Of a stretch of 64,000 nucleotides of DNA, positions 1-14,300 are shown piece after piece (positions within the stretch are counted from its first letter, which is position 1; every line of letters starts with the position of its first letter). The DNA lies in the NCBI GenBank assembly GCA_947568835.1, contig OX387606.1:17641940-17705939 (forward strand), written 5' to 3'. The notes under the pieces were generated by a model, which did not search any database, had not been told where the DNA came from, and saw nothing but the letters and a program-made list of their open reading frames with translations. Position numbers and translations under genes: made by a program. Origin of the DNA: Protonemura montana. Taxonomy: Eukaryota > Arthropoda > Insecta > Plecoptera > Nemouridae.

Positions 1-3000
1 CTCCAGTTGAGTTGGCGAGCCATAAGATAAGAAGTCAGAAGAGATGTTACCGATGCTGTTTACGAAACTAGTCTCCGTCGTGGCTTCTCTGTCTCTTCAG
101 GGAAATCAATATCGGGCTTATGTGACCGGACAAGATTCTTCTTAGTTGATGCATCGCGGCTACGAAAGAATGGAACACGAGAAAATAAAATTTTAATATT
201 TCATGTTTCATGTTTCAATGCAAGATGGTCAGAGGCGTACGCTTTCGAATTTCACTTGTGCATACTAAACCGTTGGGTGCAGTGCAGTGCATGCAAGACA
301 ACCCCAGACTGGATATAACATTAGAAGTCATAAACCATTTGCAATCATGGTACGAAACACAAATTATACATTTCCATATGTACGACTCGATTCTGATCTA
401 AGGACCTCTCAGAAAGCCCAAGTTATTAAATCATGTTCCAAAGTATCGGAATATAACATCGGAATCTTGCACGACTCTCCTAATAAGCCGATCATCTACA
501 GAATAACTCATAATTGCTTGGCCTCAAGCGCTTTGGAACAAGTTTTTTTTGGCAAGTCTAATAATTATAATTGCTACAACAGTTTCTTGCTCTCCACGAA
601 CGCAACAATGACGTGATCTTGTGGGCAAGACAAAAGAAGATGAAATTAACCATACCTTAGCAACCTCCAGAAACTATTGATATTAGCATGTGACTAAAAA
701 CGAATGCCTAACGTTGGTGTTGAACCGCTTGTGCTTGCCATTCGAACTAGGCTAATAAACACGAAGACATTGAACATCGCAGGGTTCTGACCTGAATACA
801 CCTGCGATTACTGAAAAATAGTTCAATTATTTCGCATTTTGTTGGCGTTATAAAACAATTATCGACGCCCATTTTGTGGCGAGCTCGCAATTAGAGTCAA
901 CCTGTCTGTATAAAGGAGTAGTTGATCTTCACTATAAGGCCGGTTGGTGTACTTCGCCCCACGTGCCTTTAACCGCTCTTCTTGTGTCTTCTGTAAAAAT
1001 GCATCCACCTCCATAAAAATATCAGAAATCGTGAGATTATATTCTATAACGATATAAAACGCAAGGAAATCTTGCTGTACCTTTCCAACTGACTTAAAGT
1101 AGTTAATGCTTCTCTCTCATAATCCCATGTCTGCAAACGCTTGCAACAGCCGTTGTACATAGGGTACTTACAATTTTCGTACCGCCCCGGCTGCGGGGAT
1201 GTAATTGCATCACAGAGGCGCCGGCTGCGGTATTGGAAATACGAGCATTCATTTTCAGACGAGACCTACAAGAAGGTATTGAATCTGATGCCGCTACACC
1301 CCAGTTCCGTAGCTCGATAGACCCATATTGTTAAAGTGCACAGAAGTGTCCAGCTAGACTTTTTGACGGAATATCAAGTTTACCGACACTCGAGGAAAAT
1401 ACGAAAGAAAATGAAACTGGATGAGCATTATTACAAACATAGGCGAAGGAAAAAAGGACGATAGTAGCAGCTGAAGATAATGTAAGACATAAGTTTGTGT
1501 TGAGAGAAAGATAACCACATTTTCCGGGCTAGCTGTCGCTTAGGCATAAAATGAACTCTGCGCTTGAAGATATAGCCGCTCTTCTGGAGATATATTGCAT
1601 TGCAAAATTCGCGTAGCCATTGCGGCTATATCTGTATGTTCTTCTAGGGTGCTCGTTCACTTTCGCTCAAATAAGTATCTTACATCGTCTGGGAATAATG
1701 AAGCCAAATCGTGCCAAGTGAATTGATATCAGAACTCGAAACAAAACATCAGAGAGTGATAAAGCGACGAACTGCAATAATTTATAGCTGAAGATTAACC
1801 GAACGCGATTATTCATTTCAACAAAGCCTATTGTGATGTTTCAGTCATTAGTGAAGTCACTTACAGATATAATTAAGGACGCCACGATAATGAATGGGCT
1901 CATGCGAGGGCTGTAATTTACAGAACTGCTTGAAATAGGTACCAACACAGTTCTCTGACAAGGGTGAATAAAAATTTAACATCAACTTCTCGGACGAAAC
2001 ATTAGCTTCTTGAATCTTTAATATGCACGGTTTTAATTAATTTTTAGCTGCCTTTTTTTTCTATTGACAACAAACTAAAATCGATTTTCCAATGTTGCAT
2101 AGAGAAGTGCATAAGAAGTGTAGGCAGTAATGTATTACAAAATTCCTTAAATAAACAAAGATAATAACAATTAATCACTAAACTACACATTTTGTTTACC
2201 GGAAAACCAACTTTTCTTTTCTTACTCAAATTGAAAAGCCTGCAGCGCTCGGAAAACGTGCATGGAAAACATTGTGCAGCTCTCTTCGCGAGAACAGCTG
2301 CTCTGAACACAGGTGCAGAACAAACACCACGCATTACGGTGGTCATAACTTTTAATTACAATTTCTTTCCACATTTCATCGGCGCTATAGAACCACGTCG
2401 TTCCGAAGCCGCGACGGAGCCTGGCGTTACAAACGTCACATTACATTTGCATAGCCGTCTAGCCACGGAGGCTAATGCCATGTCAGTGTGACCCACATCC
2501 AATCAGGAAAGGGTTTCTTTTTTACGCCTATTAATATCTTAATTAAATTACTTTACGGGGCAAAAAATAAAGCACGTGGCGATGTAAAACGAGCTGGCGA
2601 AATGGACCTGAAGCTTACCACTAAGTCGAAAGGAGATGCGCGAAGGATGTGATGTAAGGAAGAGGATTTATCTCCTACGCATTTTGCTCCTAAGTAATTC
2701 GTGCGCAGCGGGACGTCTTGACGCCCGACGGGCCCAGAACGCGATCACAGGCTGCGCACGTGTTCGCGCGTGTACTAGACCTGTTCGCTTTCCGGGGCTG
2801 GGTTGTAGTATTTAAGCGCAGAGCGCAGCGGGGCGCCAGCAGGAGCGTAGGAGTAATTGCACTTACCATTGATATATACATTCGGTAACGAAAAGCAGCG
2901 CGCGCAATTGTGCATCGTAATTTATGTAAAGTTGAGTGAAAGAAAGTGTGAGTTGGCAACTGATCGTATTGCCTGGCTGTAATGTGGCTGCTGCCTCGGA

Positions 3001-5259
3001 TTGCCAGCGAATTGATCAGCGGGAGACGTCATAAAGGAGGCCATATCATTCGATTCAGCGGGGTGCCACACTCTGGCTGCTTATTAGCTCGCCGATAACA
3101 TATTATCCGGCGAGGATCTACGAGCTTACACGCTTTGTAGCTAAACTTGCAGCACTTATATAAGCAATAATTTCTTTGATGCATGGCTTGACGGTCTAAA
3201 ATAAAGTTCACAAATTTCACGACACTGGTATACTGTTCCACAGGCCACCTAAATCTTGGTGGTCGGTTTGTACAGCTAACTTTACCACGACCCGTATCTT
3301 CTATCTTTACTAAAACTTGTCTCTTATCTTTACTCAAAATTACACATATCATTTTCTCATCAGGGGCAAACATCTCGCCAATCCCCCGGTCTCGTAGAAG
3401 TAACAAACTGCGGTCGTTCTTGGAAAAGACTTGGTGATTCTAGCAGGCTGGCGGACTACCAAGTACCAATATTATATAGGGAAATGAGAGACCGGCAATG
3501 CATCACGCAGGGATATGAATAGGAAGTAACACAAATCACAAAATATAAGAGCATTGCTATGCTAAAGAATCACCGAGGGAAGATTTCGGGAATGCTTAAA
3601 ATGTTCGCGACACTCTCTTTGTAAATCTTTCGGTGTCGCCACAGTTCAGGATCTGGATGAAGATTTAAACAATTGCAACTGAAAGATGTGCTCGCGCGTT
3701 ATTTTGGCAGGCACCTATTCGAGATAACTCTTGAGCGATTTGACGAACAAAGCAACGATATATTTTCTTTTCCTGCATAGAATTTTGGCACTGTTTATGA
3801 AACAAATCGCCCCGCCTGACAAGACGCCAGCGTCGAATCTGCAGCGCACTTGGAGCCCAGCCTCCCACTCTCTTGACGCGTAAGCTGCCTCACTTCAGCC
3901 AGTGTATGATTAATCGGTTATCGATACCCATGCCAGGATGTCTAATATTCGGGATGAGAAATTGCGTCATATCGTTCAACTGCAGCAGGCTTGTCATACG
4001 GGGATGCCAGAAGAACGGGTGACGCCATTTTTTCTGTCCCTCATCCCCGTTTTTTTTGTTGGAGTCGCGCCTCGTTCAAGTCTTTCCAAGTCACGTGGCG
4101 TATTTTTCGCACACTTGGATTAGATTTACGAAATCCCAGCAGTGTCAGAAACACGTATAAAAAATTACTCTTACTTTGGCCAAATCGATGTCATAAAGAA
4201 AACGCAGCACAAGATCCTCTGTGCTTTACTGTTTCACTTTTTTAAACGAGACGTTGTATTAAATTCAATTAGACACAACGCCCCTCGCTTGTCACCCGTA
4301 CATATAGCCGTGTGCTTCTTATTTTATTGCTCTCATTGCCCGGGGGATCCTTGGAGATCTGTGCCATGCTTTTCTTAACAACACAATCAATTGTTTTATT
4401 GAAGACAAACACCAGAAAAGAGTCCTCAACTTTATGTCTCACTGCTTACAAAGGCGTCCTCGACAAAAGTATTCTCCTGACTATTGTCGTTTCCGCTGTC
4501 ACCCCTTGCCGCTCGCTGGGGTTGCATAGGTGTGGGCTTGTCGAGTCAATGAAAAAGCAATAAAAAGCCTATAATTGGAACAAAGCTGGTTTAATTAATT
4601 TCGTACAACTGTGTCCCGCTGCCGCTGATGTACATCTGCACAGCGCGGCGCGATTCGCAAACAATCAACTCCGGCGGGCCAACTACTTTTAAGTCCCCCA
4701 AAAATCAATCGAGTTAACTAAAATTACATTCGAGCTGGCAAAGAGAGAGGGAGGATCGGCTCGAATTTCGACCGCTACTCCATTCGACAGACCGCGAATC
4801 CATCCTGCGAAATCACAGACTAATTAACTTTGCGTGCGCAGTGCGTTGTTTATGAAACGCAATTAACAGCGATTTTACACTGTTTGATTGTGTATCTGCG
4901 TTTTAGGTCGCGGCGATTTATCATCTCTCGATCGGAAAGGTTCGCCAGTCTTGGCGCGCTCTGTGAATTTGTAAAGCGTGAAGTTTCGAACACTTGTCGA
5001 ACCAAGTTTTAGTGGTTGATTTTCTAGATAAAAGCTTTAACTTTGCTTCGAATATTAAGCGTCGTTTCCATTACCTCCCTGAAATGACAGTTCCATTGCA
5101 CGAACAATCGAGAATAGCTTACACCGAACGATCAAGCGATAACTACTTTAGTTGTGTTATTCCATTAAAGTTCCAAACTACTAATCTTTAGTGTTTTCTT
5201 TTCTTATTTCTACGACGTTCTACTTCTAACCACCCCTTTTCTCTCATCTTCTGTTCCAG
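1..5259. other. Left flank: no recognisable gene
   Basis: I looked for LRR-type exons, a signal-peptide exon and other conserved protein segments on both strands and found none I could support. The open frames are short and look random. A locally GC-rich patch lies around 2690-2850. If the receptor's first exons lie left of the window, this is intron; otherwise it is upstream DNA. Confidence 0.5.
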
Positions 5260-5331
5260 GGACTTGAGCAACAACAACATAACAGAGCTGAAAGAAGATT
5301 CCTTCGCTGGTCTTCCGGAACTCGAGGAATT
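5260..5331 (+). CDS. rk: LGR2 exon: first visible LRR
   Basis: This 72-nt exon lies between a ttctgttccag acceptor and a gtaagt donor. It encodes one LRR (DLSNNNITELKEDSFAGL followed by PELEEL). Both flanking introns interrupt the same leucine codon (phase 2), as in the later LRR exons. It is 11.4 kb from the next exon, so it would be easy to miss, but its sequence and phase match the rest of the gene. Confidence 0.85.
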
Positions 5332-8300
5332 GTAAGTAAACCGGCACGTCCACCACTCGATAATGAAACACATTTGGAGATCATCATAATTGCATTCCTT
5401 TTAAACTTTGAAACTTTACGTTTTTATAATGGGACAAAAATTGTTCCACGCTTTATTAAAAATTTCTTTTGATTTGAACTTGATTTTGTACAATACACTC
5501 GGCAATTCACGAAAACTTGATTTTATTGATTTATAGTGTTTTACGTGAGTACAGTTTTGATAACTGCCCCTGTGGCTTGATGATCAGAATGATATTAAAA
5601 CTAGTCGAGAATCGATGGGAGGATGAGAACCCTGGTGCCGGCACGTTGCCTTATAATTCTGTCTAATGTCGAAGAGCGTTCCCTCCGAAAAACTGTGCAA
5701 CTCAAACAACAGGATTTATTCACAGATCTATACTGTCGAAAGGTCGATAAGCAAGGCGAACGAAGCTGTCCCGCTCTCCCTCTCATCCCTCTCATCCCTC
5801 TCATCCCTCTCTCCCGAACTGGTAACCCATCCATTACCTGACCTAGAGCAGTGTTGCTCAACTTTGATGATCTCACGAGAACTGGTGGTTCAAACACGTT
5901 CAGCCGCTCACAAACGTGGATATATTTGGCCAGCATACATTGATTACAAATCACATTGAAAGAAAATTTGTATAGGGCCAAAATTGCAAAATTACCGCGA
6001 AAAATCGTGACGAAAAAATATCTGTATGCAGTTCCTGATCGTTCCGTTGAAGTTAAGGCTGTTGAAATCGAGTATCCTTTAAGAAATTGTGCTTGCATTT
6101 TTGGACCTGCGGTAAGCACGTTGCAAAATCGGGATCGAATCGGGATCGAATCGGTATCTGAAAAACTGACTTTGGTCGGTCAAATTTAAATCCAAAAACT
6201 AAAAGTCACTATACAACTAGCACTAATAACACCTTTTATTGTAATAATAATATTGTACCTAATGACACCTATTAACACCTAGTGTTATTGGCTAATAACA
6301 CCTAGCCCAGCGTGTCAAATTTTGATTTAAATTGTGATTTTCCTTAAAAATGTTAAACTTCCCTGCAAATTATCTCGTCTCGAGAATACAACGGTGCGCA
6401 GCACGGCTGTTTGTTAACAAAACAACATTTTGTCCAACCCTGCACCTAAGAGCCGAACTTAAATTGCAAGCTCCATCTGGTCGAATGTGCGCTGAATATT
6501 AACGCTCGGTAATTACAAGTTCCATTACATTGACAAGGTGTTACAGCCACGTAGCCGCTAGAGCACCACCATCCACAGAGCGCATTCGAAATAGCGCATG
6601 CTGGAGTATTAGGCTAATTTATCATTGCTCACCATATAAGGTGAATGTATATGAACGTGTAATGCTCAAAAGATTATACGATAAACGCGGCAAACGGGAT
6701 GGTTTCACGGCACTGCCATTCAGTTCACGTGATTTACACACCCGTGCGAAGAGAACGAAGAGCACACTGATATTATTATAAACTATAATAGGCTAATGGT
6801 TGGCAGTATATTAATTCCTGTAGGGCCATTAGAACGGCGTGCGAAGCAAGGTGAGGAGATCGGCTGTTAGGCAAGAAATCTTCCATTGAAAGAGTTCTAA
6901 AGACCACGCTATTTATTAATTAGAAAACACTTACGGTATGGTCGCTCTCATGAGGTCATTTTATTGGACTTGAATTGGTGGCAACGCTAGTTTCATAGAG
7001 GTAGGTTTCTTCAGAAATCCAGGCGTAGGGTTCCAACCTCAAAAGAAATTGTGGACACTGCTTTAAAAGTTTCTCTGTCGCGAGAGTGCTGAAGCTATGT
7101 TTGTCAATATCTGTTTCATTTTGCGGGTTTAAACATCCTAAACGCGATCTAAACAGTTTTAAAATCGTCTAATTCACTTAATTAATTGATTAATTTTCTA
7201 GACAGGTTCAACGGGAAAGCATTTTTCTTCAGTTTCTTTTCAATTTGAGCATTTGGCACGGTGCCTATTCATTTAGCACAGTACGGCCACTCCTGACACA
7301 TGAGATATCGAAATGCCAGAGGAAAATTCTGATCTTCAATTGGAATTGCACTGGCTGCTTCGGCGAGCAGAAGTAGAAATTCTAAATTAAAATTCGCCTG
7401 CAACAAATGGTCGCGTTTCATCAACCTATCTTGAGACCACTTTAAATTAATTCAGCTATAAATGTAAAGCACTTAACTGGAGGCGTTACTCGCTCAAATT
7501 GTAGGTATTTCCCGGTCATTTCTCGTTCAATGCAATTCAGTTTAAGTGCAAGTGCCAAGTTTTTTTTTTTCTGTTGCTTCTATCGATTCGTTACACGGGC
7601 AGTTTTTTCTCACATACACTCACTAATTTCCTGCCACGGCATCGTGGAGTAATCCAGTCACGAACCGAGACTTTGAGTGATAATTGATAGTAGTCGGTTA
7701 TAACGGAATCACCACACTTTGTTTGCACGGAGCGTGTGCCGACAGTCTTCTCTCGCGAGTATCACGCGCGACACATTATTGTATTGAAAGTTTAAACGCA
7801 AATGCGTGCCACAAAGGCATTGTCATGATTTGTGCAAATTGTTGATGGATAACAGCGATCCCATCTGCACACGACTGGGGTCATTACATTGAGCGAGTGA
7901 TGTGCTAGACCAGACAGCTGCCCTACACGGTAAATACCTATATAATCCCCTTCCAGGGTTGGTCAAGGGGTGCCATAGGTCGCCTTTAATCATGTTAATT
8001 AATGATGTGATTATATTTAGTTTAACCAGACGGACCATGCAAGCAGCTGTGAACGCTGTCGCGTGATCATTTGTGATTTCCGGTTTCCTATGTACGTGGA
8101 AATGATTGAGAAACGTGAGGACTTTCGCGAACTCGGCACCTCCACCGGCTCTATTAGTGTTCGTGCCATGTCTTAAATAGCATGGTGGATCTTGGAGCAT
8201 TGCATGTTTACTACCACGTCTTTTGTATTGCGGGAATTGTGGAATGATTTCCTACTGGATACTTGAAAGCACTTTAAGTTTTGGGAGGCCCGAAATGGTC

Positions 8301-11300
8301 TCTAGGCTGGCACAAACAATTTAGCGGAGCCGGACCCCAATGCGATGACTACACGCCAAGCCACGAGCAAAATGGCTGACCACAGATTTAACCGACGGAT
8401 ATACAAGTCGGCGTTTGGCATAAGTATTACCACGTTTATGCACACCACCAGTACCACTACCTCGACGCCACCAGTGCGGGAGGAGGGGGTGGAGAAGGGG
8501 CGTTTATTTCCGTCGGGGGTGATTTGTGGGGACACTAAACCGTCTTACAACTCCCGAAAGTCGACGAGGAAAGCGTGTTGAACATGGTTTCCGCTTCCGT
8601 TTCTCGCGTTCGCCCGCGAAACAGGACATTCGTCATGACTCACGTTGCCTATTTTTGCATGGGACATGCATTTTCTTTGTCGCTGTGTATAGTATCCGAG
8701 TCTTTGGCTCACTTTTCTCGTCAGTGACCTGCATTCTTTTAAGACCGAAAGGAAAACCTCTTCCCTTCTAAACGCTACAGGGGAGACAAATGAAATCTGA
8801 AGATTGCTTTTCATTCCAAAATTACTTGTTTTCGATATAATATTTCCGGTAAATAGTTCGTTAGCAAGATTTCACTTAATCGAAAAAAGCGTAGAAATTG
8901 ACAAAAGCTCGAACTGAGAATGAAGAAAGAAAATCAAACGAAAATCGTTTATTCGATTGGAATATATGAATACAGATCGGATTCGTTAAATAGGCTTCGT
9001 CTACTAAATTACATCAATTTTGTTGAATACCATTTGCAAGATGGCAATTCAACTTTATAGGACTAGTTAATTTCTTATAAAAGAGAAGTCATATTCGTAA
9101 TTCTAGCCGAGAGATGCTTTTCCGAGATGGTCGCCGAGATTTCATCCCGTCTGCTCCAGTGTCTTTTCTCTGGCGATAAGTTCACACCATTCCGTGAGTC
9201 CCATGAAAGTATTCGTGATAATAGCGAACCCCAAGAGAAACTGTTCAAATTTTCGCAAATTAATCTTCCATCTGCAACGGGTTCTAATTCCAGGCGCGCT
9301 CCCCGCAAGGCTGTTGACACGATTATAAATTAGTATTCTTTCTCCTTCTGGCGCTGAGAAACGCGCTCCGTGAGGCTCACAATTATGTTCCGCGATTTGA
9401 TTTAACCCCAGAGACCGTCTTTAACAATCCATTACCAGGCGGTATATGCCTGCGCTAGCACCGCACCCCAACGAAGGCATATTTCACTTCAGAACCAAGC
9501 TCGCAAATCATCCAAACTTTTTGCTATCTAACTTTAGTCAACAATGTTTATTTTTTATTTGATGCTTTCTTTTATAAAAAATCTGCCTGGATATGAGTTA
9601 TCATACAGGTGGTTTTCTTTTAATGTTATAATATTAGTTGCGCTGGTAAATAATGTTCGAAATTATGATGGTTTTTAGACTCATGTCTACTTTATCTAAC
9701 CTTAGCACTAGTATTGACAAAAACTATTTGAACTGGGTTTTGAATGGTAAGTGAAGAACAAGTAAATTTCGCAACGTTTCGTTTCTTGTACCTGTTACGT
9801 TATCAAGGGTTAAAATTGGCATTTTTTCCACACACATAATTGGTTAGTTATTAAAAAAACGCCAATTTGCCCGGGGTCATTTTTTTTAAAATACAACAGA
9901 TGTTATTTGTTTAATTATTGACCCTGATTATTTTAGTCAGATGCATTTAGGATGCTTGAACTAGGTAATTCGTGGTTCTTTTGTCACCGGAAAATTATCA
10001 GGACTGCTTTCACCCTTGATAAAGTAACAGGTACAAGTTACGAAACGTCCTCCCAGTTCAACTAGTTTTTGTCATGTTCGAAACTACACTTTTTCGTTTA
10101 CAATGAGACTTAAAAAAAAAATACTTGTAAAATCAAACATGCTACGTGCATTGCGCATTGTGCATTGAGGTCATTGTGAGGTTGTAGTATCTACTACGGT
10201 AGTTGCAACCAGAAAACAAGGAAACCGAAACTAATACTGGCGGCGATTCTCTGGTCGTTACTACGATAGTTTCGAACGTAAATAAACACACAGCATTATT
10301 ATGTAGTACCGTGTTGCTGACGCTTCAACTTTTGTTATGCATGCATTCGTAAATCAAGAAATATTTTGGATATCATTAGCGTTAAATAACAACCTCAGCT
10401 AAAGACAATATTTCCATTGGTCAGAAGCTTTTGACTTCTGAAGTGCGTAACTGCGGTCAGAACCAAATCGAACCGATTTCTGTGAGTACGCGTCAGGTTG
10501 ACACCCATACAAAACGCAATAAAACAGATTTTGACGTATTTTAGATTGTAAAAATACTGTATCATATGATAAAAGTGACACTATTTAAAGAAATTTCAGA
10601 AATATACATATTGTTTCAAGTTTAAAAAATATGGGGAAATTATTAGGCATCATTCACCTATTGAAGATCGTAGCCTGCTTTTACTGCCTGACTCTCATGA
10701 CATCTGCTCTTGAACACTACGCGCCTGGAAGTGAAAGAAATCGCAAAGTGCGAGAAGTGACCACAGTGCCTTCCATATATACACCAAAAGAAACATACTT
10801 CCCGCCAGACATTTCGGAAGTTGAGCTTGTCATCACGAATGAAGACGTTTGCACGATGAAGGACGGAGACGTACCCATTCAAGTGGCCTTGTTCGTAGTC
10901 TCTCATGTCGGCAATCTGCAAAGAAGGAAGAATATCAGGGAGGCCTACCCGGCCGAAATGATAAGACCTTTGGGTATACGGAGAGTGTTCGTTCTTGCAT
11001 CTCTCGAAAATGAAATAGAACCAAACAAAAATTACCCATCAGTGAAACACGAAGACATTGCCGAAGAGAGCAAGAAGTTTGGTGATATAGTCCAGTTTGA
11101 TTCTCTTGAATCATTTGACGGTTTAACATTTAAGAGCTTGTTAACTTTTAACTATTCTTCTAGCGTCTGCAGTAACGCTCGATTTGTATTTAAAATTGAC
11201 GATGATCTTCTCGTGAACTACTTCAAGCTTCTGGAGATGATGTCTGTTAAAGATAAAAACGTGGACGATATTCACGGAAAGATTTGGAACAATATGCAAG

Positions 11301-14300
11301 TAATTCGCCGCAAAAATTCAAAATACTATGTGAGTAAATACGAATGGTCCAGCGACTTGTATTCACAGTATGTGTCCGGCGTTCTTTACGGCACATCCCC
11401 TGCCACGGCTAGAGCGTTAGTTAAAAAGTCTGCAGAAGTTAATTTCTGCAAAATGGAAGACTTTTACATGACAGGCCTCTTGGCAGACGCGGTGGGCGCT
11501 AAGAGGTCGTCGATTGAGAAAATGTTGTCTAGCGAGGGACTGTCTCTGAATTGTTGCCACGACGACGAGAAGAACGTGGTTTATCTTTGCGAATTCGTCG
11601 TCGCTCTGCAATACCGCGGGGAAGATGATCTGCTGGCCCGCGTCAAAAGTCACGGGGAGTTCTGCTACGAGAATAAGACATGTCTGACGCTTGATGACGA
11701 GGCGAAGAAGTCAAAAAGCTTAAAGTGTTTTTGAGGCGGTATTAATAGTATAAAATATGTATTTATATCAAATAATAAAACCTCTGGTATGTCTCTACCC
11801 TTTAATTACAAAATACCTCCTAATTTTCTATTCAATACATCACCCTGTACGAGATTGCATTGACAACTATAACATTAACTATTCGTTAGCCTGATTCACA
11901 AAACATAGATGAGCACAACCCCCATAAATCTGGAGATAAATTTGTAATCACTGTGGTTACAACCCCTGAAAATCCGGAAAGCGTCTGTTAATGGCTGATC
12001 ATATTAAAACCACGACTTTAAAATTAAACTCGGCTTTAATGCTGGGTTCCCAGAAGTTTGTCTGCAGGCCGTAATCAAGCAGAAAGCGACTTAACGGTTA
12101 GTTAACGGACTGCTAAAAAGCTCAATCACTTAAATACAAAGTCTTGAAGGTTTTTGCTAATGCTTATGGTAACTTTACAGGTTTAGACTAAACAATATTG
12201 GAATACTTGACTTCGTGACTACGTGACATCGTAGCTACATCATGATTCTTCAACGCAAACGTCAACTAAGAATTATCATGTCCCTTGATTTACTTTTCTT
12301 CCGGCAATTATGATGCTTTTGTCTGCTCGCGTTCGGCAATCGAGTAGCAACACGCGGTGTTTGCGTACAATGAAACCCAATTGCAAACCTCGTCAGAAAT
12401 TCCCAGCCAAAGATAACATAGCCATTGTTTAGTTGCTGCGTTTGTCGTTTAGAGCGCGTAACGTGACCAGAAATCGAACAAATTATTGTGAGTACGCATC
12501 AGCTTGAGACAAAAAAAAAACGCATTACAGATTTATTATCTATGATTATTACTGTTACTCATTCTAAAAACTTTCAGAACTCTGCATATTGCTGATATGT
12601 TAAAAATATGATATTTCGAGGCACCGACAACTCCTTCAAGATTGCTGCCGGCATTATCAGCTTAATAGTGCTGACATCTACATTGAAACACGACGCTCCA
12701 GAAAATGAGAGAAAACAAAAGAAACATCACGAAGTGACTGAAGTGACCACAGAGTCTTCAGAAACTACATCCAAAAAATCAACTTTGCCACCAGACATTT
12801 CGAAAGTTCATTTGGTCATCAAGAATGAAGATGCCTGCAAGATGAAGGACGATGACGTACCGATACAAATCGCCATGTTTGTAGTCTCGCATGTTGGCAA
12901 CCTGCAAAGAAGGAAGAATATCAGGGAGGCCTACCCCGCCGAAATGATAAGACCTCTGGGTATACGGAGAGTGTTCGTTCTTGCATCACTCGACAACGAC
13001 ACGGAACCGAACACACGTTACCATTCAGTAAAGCAAGCAGACATTGCCAAAGAGAGCAGGAAGTTTGATGATATTGTCCAGTTTGATTCTCTTGAATCAT
13101 ATGACAGCTTAACAATCAAGAGCTTGTTAACTTTTAACTATGCTGCTAAAGTCTGCAATACATCTCGGTTTGTATTCAAAATGGACGATGATCTACTATT
13201 GAGCTATTTCAAGCTTCTGAAGGAAATTATTTCTGTTGACGTTAAAAATGAGGATAATGTTTACGGATCTTTTTGGGACAATAGCGAAGTAATTCGCAAT
13301 GAAGAGTCAAAATACTATGTAAGTAAAAATGAATGGTCTAGCGACCGGTATTCACAATATGTGTCCGGCGTTCTTTACGGCACATCACCAGCCACGGCTA
13401 GAGCGTTAGTTAAAAAGTCCAGCGAGGTAAATTTCTTCAGAATGGAAGACTTTTACATGACGGGCCTCGTGGCAGACGTTGTGGGTGTTAAAAGGACTTA
13501 GATTGAGAATTTCTGGTCGAACAGAGGGATGTCTCTAAATTGTTGCCGCGACGACGTTAAGAAAGAGGTTTATTCTTGTGAGTTTCTTGTTAATCACTAC
13601 TATCAAGGTAAAGATGACCTTCAGGCTCGTGTAAAAAATCACGAACAGTTCTGCTACAAGAATAAGTCTTGCTTGACGCTTGATGACGAGGCAAAGAAGT
13701 CGGAAAGCTTAAAGTGCTTTTGAGCTATGTACCAAATAAAAAGAAGTAAACTTGCTATATTTATGTAGAATTTTTGTTTTTCTGATGAAATCAGCAAATG
13801 ATGAATGGCTAGGAAGCAAAGTACTCCACCTAGGGATCCCTTGTACCTGCGAAAACGGAATGTATGTGACCAGATAGCACCCGACCGGTGATAGGGTGGT
13901 CCGGCGTTCGTATCCCGATCTGATTGCACGTTTTTCCAGTCTAGCTTGCCTTCCAAAAATATATATGTTTCTCAATGTTTCCCAATGTTCAAAATTAATG
14001 TAATATTTTTTGAGTCATAACAATGGGGCGATTGGCTTTTATTGGTAACTTGCACTGGTATGATAGTCAAAGAAACGTCATCTTTAAGGGCAACTCTTAG
14101 AGGGTTAATAACAAGAAGTTAGCTAACCACAAGAATATCGTCAGAACTGACTGAGGTTTGTAGGTATAGTGTAGTTGAGTCTCAGTGGCGTACGGCGTTG
14201 TCAAATACCGAGGAGGGTTATCGATCCGTATTGCTCTTTACTTGACAGTTTTGATAAAATAAGAAGTCTTTTTATGAAGTATTTATAACGAGAAGCGCAA

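Noticed and set aside
2690-2960. Coding exon in the GC-rich patch of the left flank
   Set aside because: The frames on both strands are short and low in recognisable features; the patch may be a CpG-rich regulatory region, but nothing shows it.
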